Below are positions 59,274 to 64,000 of a DNA stretch of 64,000 bases, piece by piece. Each line of letters starts with the position of its first letter. Positions within the stretch are counted from its first letter, which is position 1. The position numbers were made by a program, and so were the translations under genes. The stretch spans positions 1,612,001-1,676,000 of the forward strand of contig CAWFKW010000003.1 of assembly GCA_963816535.1 (NCBI GenBank). The letters are read 5' to 3'. Origin of the DNA: CAWFKW01 sp963816535. GTDB taxonomy: Bacteria > Bacteroidota > Ignavibacteria > Tepidaquicellales > OLB5. Under the pieces are notes generated by a model. It was not told the DNA's origin. It made no database searches and worked only from the letters and a program-made list of their open reading frames with translations.

Positions 59274-60057
59274 CGCAAGGAACGTAACATATTCGATCGG
59301 GAATTTTAGACTGGTCGATAATATAACTCTTGATTTCAAGAGCGGCGAACTTGCAGTGATAATGGGGCAAAACGGGGCAGGAAAATCCACTTTGCTCAGA
59401 ATTCTTGCCGGAAGCATGAAACACTTCGCCGGAGAGGTAATTATGATGGACCGAAGCCTGGACAGCTTTTCGGATATTGAGCTGGCCAGGACGCGCGCAG
59501 TTCTTTCTCAGCATTACGACATATCATTCCCGATACCCGTGGGAGAAATTGTTCTTATGGGAAGGTACCCTCATTTTAAGAACGTTCCGTCGCATAATGA
59601 CAGAAAAATATGCGAAAAGGCGATGGACATGATGGGTGTAGCTGCGATGAGCGGAAGGGATTATAATACTCTATCCGGCGGAGAATCTCAGAAAGTCCAG
59701 ATGGCGCGTGTGCTGGCGCAAATCTGGCAGGCCGAAGAGAATGAGCAGAAAATATTGTTTCTTGATGAGCCGGTATCCAGTCTTGATCTGCATTACCAGC
59801 ATTACATACTCAGGATCGCAAAAGAATATGCAAAGAATAACATTCTGGTGATCGCCGTTTTGCATGATATAAACCTTGCGTTCAAATATGCCGACAGGAT
59901 AATTTTCATGAAATCCGGGAAGGTTGTAAAGTCGTACTTAGCGGATGATGATGTTGACAGGGAAGTAATAAGCGAAGTATTTGACGTAAAGACTGATATC
60001 ATTAAAAATCCCTTTTCCAACAAGCCGATATTTGTGGTTGATGAAAAAAGTTATTAA
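59266..60057 (+). CDS. ABC transporter ATP-binding protein (HmuV-like)
   Basis: 263 residues. Walker A is GQNGAGKSTLL (about 38-48), signature LSGGESQKVQMARVLAQIW, Walker B KILFLDEPVSSLDLHYQH, switch His in AVLHDINLAFKYADRII. The LAQIW words and the DLHYQH end of Walker B are haem-importer-like. The ATG at 59266 follows a purine-rich GGGAGG ribosome-binding site at about 59255-59260 and overlaps the permease gene by 8 bp; an upstream in-frame ATG would overlap by 77 bp and add a Cys/Arg-rich stretch, so it is rejected. Confidence 0.9.
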   Translation: MLSARNVTYSIGNFRLVDNITLDFKSGELAVIMGQNGAGKSTLLRILAGSMKHFAGEVIMMDRSLDSFSDIELARTRAVLSQHYDISFPIPVGEIVLMGRYPHFKNVPSHNDRKICEKAMDMMGVAAMSGRDYNTLSGGESQKVQMARVLAQIWQAEENEQKILFLDEPVSSLDLHYQHYILRIAKEYAKNNILVIAVLHDINLAFKYADRIIFMKSGKVVKSYLADDDVDREVISEVFDVKTDIIKNPFSNKPIFVVDEKSY

Positions 60058-60075
60058 TAAGTAAACGAAAAGTCT

Positions 60076-61134
60076 TTATTTCAGGAGATCTCTTTTGAAA
60101 ATTCTGTTTACTTCATTTACCCATAACTGGAACCCGGCGCTATTCCAGTGAGTGTCGCTTCTGGAATAAAGCGCCGAACCGGAGCCTTTGAAAATCGTGT
60201 ATATGTCAATTACTTTTAATTTTAGATCAGGGTTCCTTTGTATCTTATTAATCAGGCCGTTATACTTTCCCATTGCAGGGTCGGCTATGGTGACGGGATT
60301 TGGAATGAGCGAAAGGTATATCTCATTAAATCCCAACCGAATAAAATGAGAGTATCCCAAGTTAAGGGCCGATACAAGCCTCGCAATCTCTTCATCGTCT
60401 ATATACTTGAACGAGCTTGAAACCAATGTAGTGTCAACGGTTTCTTTATAGAAAAGGTTTTTTTTATCCGTCGAAAGAGCCACGTCTTTATCGACTCTGT
60501 CAAACAACCAATAGTTCAATTCTGATTTCAGTTCTCTGATAGGCGTAAGGAAACGATAGTCAAATAAATTAAATTCAAGATTTTCGTTTATTAAAGGGTT
60601 GAATAAATAATTGATTGCCTTTTCCAGCGTTGTTTTAGGTTCTCTATAACCCCTGACTTGAATATTGGGCTTGTGCGCCTTCATCGAATTGTACATCTCA
60701 AGAGAATCCAAACCCAGTTTGCGAACGAATCTCTCGGACATTTCAATGATTAGAACATTTTTCTTGTTAGTATCCAGTTCTTCATCCAATTGTTCGCCAT
60801 ATTTCCATCTCACATATTTGAGTTTATTTACTCCACAAAATATAGAATCGGTCTTAACGAAAGACCAGAGATAGCTGTCGCATAACATATAAAGATTTAT
60901 TGATTTTGGCTCAGGGCAATGCGAAATTATCACGGGCCTTGGCCCCGGCGGTATTTTGAAATCCTTCAAGTAAGAGAATCCGAACAGATCGCCATATTTG
61001 TACCTGTCTGACGCAAAGAACGAATCAGAATCATACCTGTAATTTGCGATTATTTTCATCAGGAAATAACTGGAGCTTAGCAAAAATAACCCCGTGAAAA
61101 AAATTAAAGCCGCTATTTGAATGACTTTTTTCAA
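60076..61134 (-). CDS. AlgJ/AlgX-like SGNH acetyltransferase
   Basis: About 352 residues, membrane anchored near the N-terminus (VIQIAALIFFTGLFLLSSSYFL). The SGNH-type active site is in LYMLCDSYLWSF (Asp-Ser) with the distal DTHWNSAGFQLWV near the C-terminus, the Asp/His pair of the AlgX/AlgJ family. It probably transfers acetyl to a polysaccharide in the periplasm. The TTG at 61134 is chosen because the ATG at 61230 would overlap the preceding MBOAT gene by 95 bp. The TTG is 1 bp after that gene's stop. Confidence 0.78.
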   Translation of the reverse strand: MKKVIQIAALIFFTGLFLLSSSYFLMKIIANYRYDSDSFFASDRYKYGDLFGFSYLKDFKIPPGPRPVIISHCPEPKSINLYMLCDSYLWSFVKTDSIFCGVNKLKYVRWKYGEQLDEELDTNKKNVLIIEMSERFVRKLGLDSLEMYNSMKAHKPNIQVRGYREPKTTLEKAINYLFNPLINENLEFNLFDYRFLTPIRELKSELNYWLFDRVDKDVALSTDKKNLFYKETVDTTLVSSSFKYIDDEEIARLVSALNLGYSHFIRLGFNEIYLSLIPNPVTIADPAMGKYNGLINKIQRNPDLKLKVIDIYTIFKGSGSALYSRSDTHWNSAGFQLWVNEVNRIFKRDLLK

Positions 61135-61135
61135 A

Positions 61136-62572
61136 TTAGAACTGGAAATATATAAATTGTTTCTGTTCAAAAACACCAAATAAATAGCACAGAAATGCAA
61201 TAAAAATAACTCCCGCAAAAAATCCTGCATTCGTCTTAAAACGGATCTCAGGTCTGAAATATTCCTTAATTGATATTAAAATTATAAGGAAAACAGAAAA
61301 CAACATCTCAACGTAGTTCAGAGCAAATCTTGGGGCCGCAAAGACTGAAGAAGAAAATATTTTGCCAATTATCGTAACCGCCGTCGAAAGACTGGCAGAC
61401 CTGAAGAATACCCACCCGAAGGAAACCAACAGAAATGTAGCAGCCGCCTGTACAACCGGCAAAAACCTTTTTCCATGGGTTCGGATTTTATATGCTTTAT
61501 AGATTCTTTTTTTAACAAAAGACGCAACAAGCAGGACTCCATGAAACAAACCCCAAATTACAAAACCCCAGGACTCGCCATGCCAGATGCCTGCAATTGT
61601 CATAGTTACGATTGTCGCAACGCAGTAAGCCCAAACCTCGGGTTTTTGCCCCAGCGGCCGATGCTTAATTATTCTGAGGAATTTATACGAAATGGGAAGA
61701 AACAGGTAGTCCCTGAGCCACAGCGAAAGCGAAATATGCCAGCGGGTCCAGAACTCGCCAATAGATTTAGAAATATAGGGCAGGTTGAAATTATTGGTTA
61801 ACCTAAATCCCATAATCCGCGCCGAACCCAGGGCAATATCAGTGTAACCGGAAAAATCGCAGTATAGCTGGAACGAATACAACAATGTCGAAATCAAAAG
61901 AGTTGAACCTGATTGGGATCCTGCGTGTTTGTAAGCAGGGTCAACTATCAACCCTAACCTGTCTGCAATAACAACCTTTTTGAAGAATCCAAAAGCCATC
62001 AGGATAAACCCGGTTTTGAAATTCTCGAAATCAAATTCATGTTTTTCGTAAAACTGGCCGAGCAGGTTACCGGGTCGTTCGATAGGACCTGCAATTAACT
62101 GGGGAAAGAACATTACGTAAAGCGAAAAAATACCGAAGTTTTTTTCGGGTTTAAAATTTCCCCTGTATACTTCAATTTGATAACTGATTACCTGGAAAGT
62201 ATGGAATGACAGCCCTACGGGAAGCATTATTCTCAGAAACCCCGAAGAACCAGGGCCCGAAGCGACAAGGTTAAAATATGCCGAAAAGAAATTAAAGTAT
62301 TTAAAAAAAGCAAGGAACCCAGCTACAAGGATTATTCCTGCGATAAGAATATGACGCCTGTGCGCAACTGCAGTTTTCTGAATCAAAATGCCTGAGAAAT
62401 ACGCAATTATGATAGTTACGCCAATAATTAATATATAAACCGGATTAAAACTCATGTAAAAATAGCAGCTTGCAATGAGCAGCAAGGGAGCTCTGTACCG
62501 ATGTGAAACGCTGAAATACAAAAGCGTTACTATGGCAAAAAAAACCAAGAACGTAAGAGAATTAAATAGCAT
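61136..62572 (-). CDS. MBOAT family O-acyltransferase (AlgI-like)
   Basis: 478 residues, about ten to twelve TM helices. MBOAT marks: MLFNSLTFLVFFAIV, VGLSFHTFQVISYQIEVYRG, FFPQLIAGPIERP, QLYCDFSGYTDIALGSARIMGF, the RWHISLSLWLRDYLFLPI segment and the catalytic His in IAGIWHGESWGFVIWG. It moves acetyl groups across the membrane for the AlgJ-like partner. Together they O-acetylate a polysaccharide, perhaps the glycan made by the 41.5-53.6 kb cluster; the link is only proximity. Confidence 0.93.
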   Translation of the reverse strand: MLFNSLTFLVFFAIVTLLYFSVSHRYRAPLLLIASCYFYMSFNPVYILIIGVTIIIAYFSGILIQKTAVAHRRHILIAGIILVAGFLAFFKYFNFFSAYFNLVASGPGSSGFLRIMLPVGLSFHTFQVISYQIEVYRGNFKPEKNFGIFSLYVMFFPQLIAGPIERPGNLLGQFYEKHEFDFENFKTGFILMAFGFFKKVVIADRLGLIVDPAYKHAGSQSGSTLLISTLLYSFQLYCDFSGYTDIALGSARIMGFRLTNNFNLPYISKSIGEFWTRWHISLSLWLRDYLFLPISYKFLRIIKHRPLGQKPEVWAYCVATIVTMTIAGIWHGESWGFVIWGLFHGVLLVASFVKKRIYKAYKIRTHGKRFLPVVQAAATFLLVSFGWVFFRSASLSTAVTIIGKIFSSSVFAAPRFALNYVEMLFSVFLIILISIKEYFRPEIRFKTNAGFFAGVIFIAFLCYLFGVFEQKQFIYFQF

Positions 62573-62951
62573 TCAATAAGCAATCATTAACAATTCGGAA
62601 TTTACATCCTCGCTTTTAGCCATAACGGCACAATATATATTCAAATATTCAATTATAAAATAACAAAGACTAAACAAATGCTCGTATCGGATTACAACCG
62701 TTCATGACTTTCAGCGGGGATTTCATGCCGGATCCGGAGTTTCAAGGACTCGGGATGGGTAGAGGTATCAATTAGGATTTTATTCTTCAATTGTTATTTT
62801 TTCGTCCTCAACATTACGGACAAAAACTTACTTTTTTAACATCATGGGCCGAACTGAAAGAAGGACTTCATTTTTACCGACTGATATTGTTTTCCTTTTT
62901 AAGTGAAATTCTTTTTTCGGCCCGCCCCTGTGATTCGCACAGCATTTATCT
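62573..62951. other. 379-bp spacer
   Basis: No gene recognised. Inverted repeat GGGCCGAA (62846-62853) and TTCGGCCC (62916-62923) encloses a 62-bp AT-rich segment. Otherwise AT-rich; it must contain the promoter of the minus-strand MBOAT pair. Confidence 0.35.
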
Positions 62952-63599
62952 TTAATGCACAATTTTGAAATTAAAGTTGGGTGATTTATTAACGCCCATC
63001 ATCCTAATCCAGATGGGAAGAAGCATTTCCGTGCACCGCGCTCCGCTGATGTCGCCCAGATCAATCACAGAATTCCATCCGAAAGAGTCTTTAAGAATTT
63101 TTGAAACTTCCGCTTTCGCCCCTATGTCGTTGCCGCACATGAACATATCATGTTCGCCTGGGACAAGTGACGGGTTCACCATAACAGCGCAATTTGTTGT
63201 ATTGAGCGTTTTGACCACCTTTGCTTCAGGGAATGCGCGCTGAATCTGCTCGCCCAGAGAATCGGTATTGCAGACCGAGAGCAGCGGCGGCATACCACGT
63301 GAAAAATCAAGCGGATTTGCAACATCAACAAGTATCTTACCGTTAAGGTTAGCGGCTAATGCGAGACCCAGCGCCTCCAATGAAGCCATACCCGATGTGC
63401 AGTTGAAAACTATTTCGCCAAATGCGGCGGCGTCTGCAAACGTTCCGTTGGATGCGTTTACGCCCGCTGATTTTACCCATTCGGCTGCTTTTGAATTCGC
63501 GGCTGAGCGCGAACCCATTTTGACCTCGTTGCCGAGTTGCGTGAGTTTTGTCCCGATGGTTGAACCGACCATGCCGGTCCCAAGTATTCCTGCTTTCAT
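62952..63599 (-). CDS. NADP-dependent F420-reductase-like dinucleotide-binding protein
   Basis: 215 residues, NAD(P)-binding Rossmann fold of the F420-dependent NADP oxidoreductase/pyrroline-5-carboxylate reductase-like group. Gly motif AGILGTGMVGSTIG; MGSRSAAN after strand 2 places an Arg and Ser for the NADP 2'-phosphate; VFNCTSGMASLEALG and VVKTLNTTNCAVMVNP follow. The substrate is not evident and F420 itself is unlikely in this phylum, so the real role is open. Confidence 0.82.
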   Translation of the reverse strand: MKAGILGTGMVGSTIGTKLTQLGNEVKMGSRSAANSKAAEWVKSAGVNASNGTFADAAAFGEIVFNCTSGMASLEALGLALAANLNGKILVDVANPLDFSRGMPPLLSVCNTDSLGEQIQRAFPEAKVVKTLNTTNCAVMVNPSLVPGEHDMFMCGNDIGAKAEVSKILKDSFGWNSVIDLGDISGARCTEMLLPIWIRMMGVNKSPNFNFKIVH

Positions 63600-63821
63600 T
63601 TGAAATTAATTTTTGAATTCAATAAAAAATGATCATAACCTGTATTTTCCAATGGGAACAGCAAGCCTGAAAGTGGCTTCAATTTTAAAATAATTAATTT
63701 CATATTCTATGTTAATAGACAGCCCAAAATCTTTCATAAACGCGAAGGGACGTAATCAGCTCTGCGTTTACATGGATTTTAGATGAACAAAACGAAAGAT
63801 TTGAAAAGAAATTGAGTGATT

Positions 63822-64000
63822 CTAATATTTTATGTCGTTCCTGGAGCAAAAATCAAGCACCTGGAACAGCAGTTTCTTGTTAAGATTGCATGTTGAGGAA
63901 AGGCCGGAGACATAAGTTTGAAATTCATATTTGCTGTCAAGGCTGGGCAGAACATAAACAGAGCTGCCGGTAAATATCCCGGCATTGGCCTGCGAAGTAT
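63822..64000 (-). CDS. 3' end of an unidentified gene running off the window edge
   Basis: A minus-strand frame is open from the window edge (first full codon at 63998) to a TAG at 63824-63822, 58 codons. It reads SQANAGIFTGSSVYVLPSLDS, then YEFQTYVSGLSSTCNLNKK and ends CSRNDIKY, beta-strand-like and hydrophilic, better than the alternative frames. The family cannot be named from this piece. The 222 bp between it and the F420-reductase-like gene hold nothing I can name. Confidence 0.4.
   Translation of the reverse strand, partial: TSQANAGIFTGSSVYVLPSLDSKYEFQTYVSGLSSTCNLNKKLLFQVLDFCSRNDIKY

Noticed and set aside
54703..60057. Reading the operon as vitamin B12 transport (BtuB, BtuF, BtuC, BtuD)
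   Set aside because: The binding protein carries the HmuT-type words VGYHRLLSAEGIISL and the ATPase has haem-importer-like words; no cobalamin riboswitch box was found upstream. Not fully excluded.
1..64000. tRNA, rRNA, tmRNA or CRISPR arrays
   Set aside because: No T-arm/CCA-like cloverleaf, no rRNA words and no array of evenly spaced direct repeats was seen. A covariance-model search could still find a small RNA.

Overview
The window looks like chromosomal DNA of a free-living, moderately GC Gram-negative bacterium of the Bacteroidota/Ignavibacteriota kind. This assignment is an inference. It rests on a type IX secretion sorting domain with the SQNYPNPFNP signature (15580 end), a CarboxypepD_reg-like TonB-dependent receptor, a mitochondrial-type aconitase, many small lipoproteins, a YHYH lipoprotein and frequent TTG starts. 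No rRNA, tRNA, prophage or CRISPR array was seen.

Layout. 1-5.7 kb (+): a 5'-truncated thiolase, pgsA-pgpA-cinA, an MlaF-like ATPase and a MenA-like prenyltransferase. 5.8-13.6 kb: EcsC-kdsC on the minus strand, then lipoproteins and small secreted proteins, nth, a YHYH lipoprotein and a SCO1-type protein. 14.1-15.6 kb: a seven-repeat beta-propeller protein with a T9SS tail. 15.9-26.2 kb is an origin-type region: rsmG-mnmG-mnmE on the minus strand with two parS sites between and inside the mnm genes, then a radical SAM/SPASM peptide maturase and a GNAT, then a 489-bp AT-rich interval before dnaA, then recN. 26.2-41.4 kb is housekeeping and mixed genes (cysS, comF, rnhB, yraN, aconitase, rhodaneses, xthA) with many palindromic repeats, including a REP-associated tyrosine transposase. 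41.5-53.6 kb (-) is a twelve-gene surface-glycan cluster. 54.0-60.1 kb (+) is a haem-type uptake operon (TonB receptor, then binding lipoprotein, permease and ATPase). 60.1-62.6 kb (-) is an MBOAT/AlgJ-like O-acetylation pair. The window ends in an F420-reductase-like protein and the 3' end of an unidentified minus-strand gene.

Three observations stand out. First, the cyclophane-type radical SAM/SPASM enzyme at 20261-21562 carries a C-terminal tail ending in two consecutive Trp-Ser-Asp triplets. This is what a RiPP core for such enzymes looks like, fused in cis, and no separate precursor is visible nearby. Second, a RAYT transposase gene is split by an 80-bp palindromic unit identical to the unit just upstream of it, and a related palindrome lies downstream, so the transposase appears to have been broken by its own REP element. 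Third, a 55-bp palindromic element of a family found between genes elsewhere in the window lies inside the cysS reading frame and is translated as part of the protein.

All functions are assigned by reading motifs. No database search was possible, so family names are recognition calls, with confidence stated for each.
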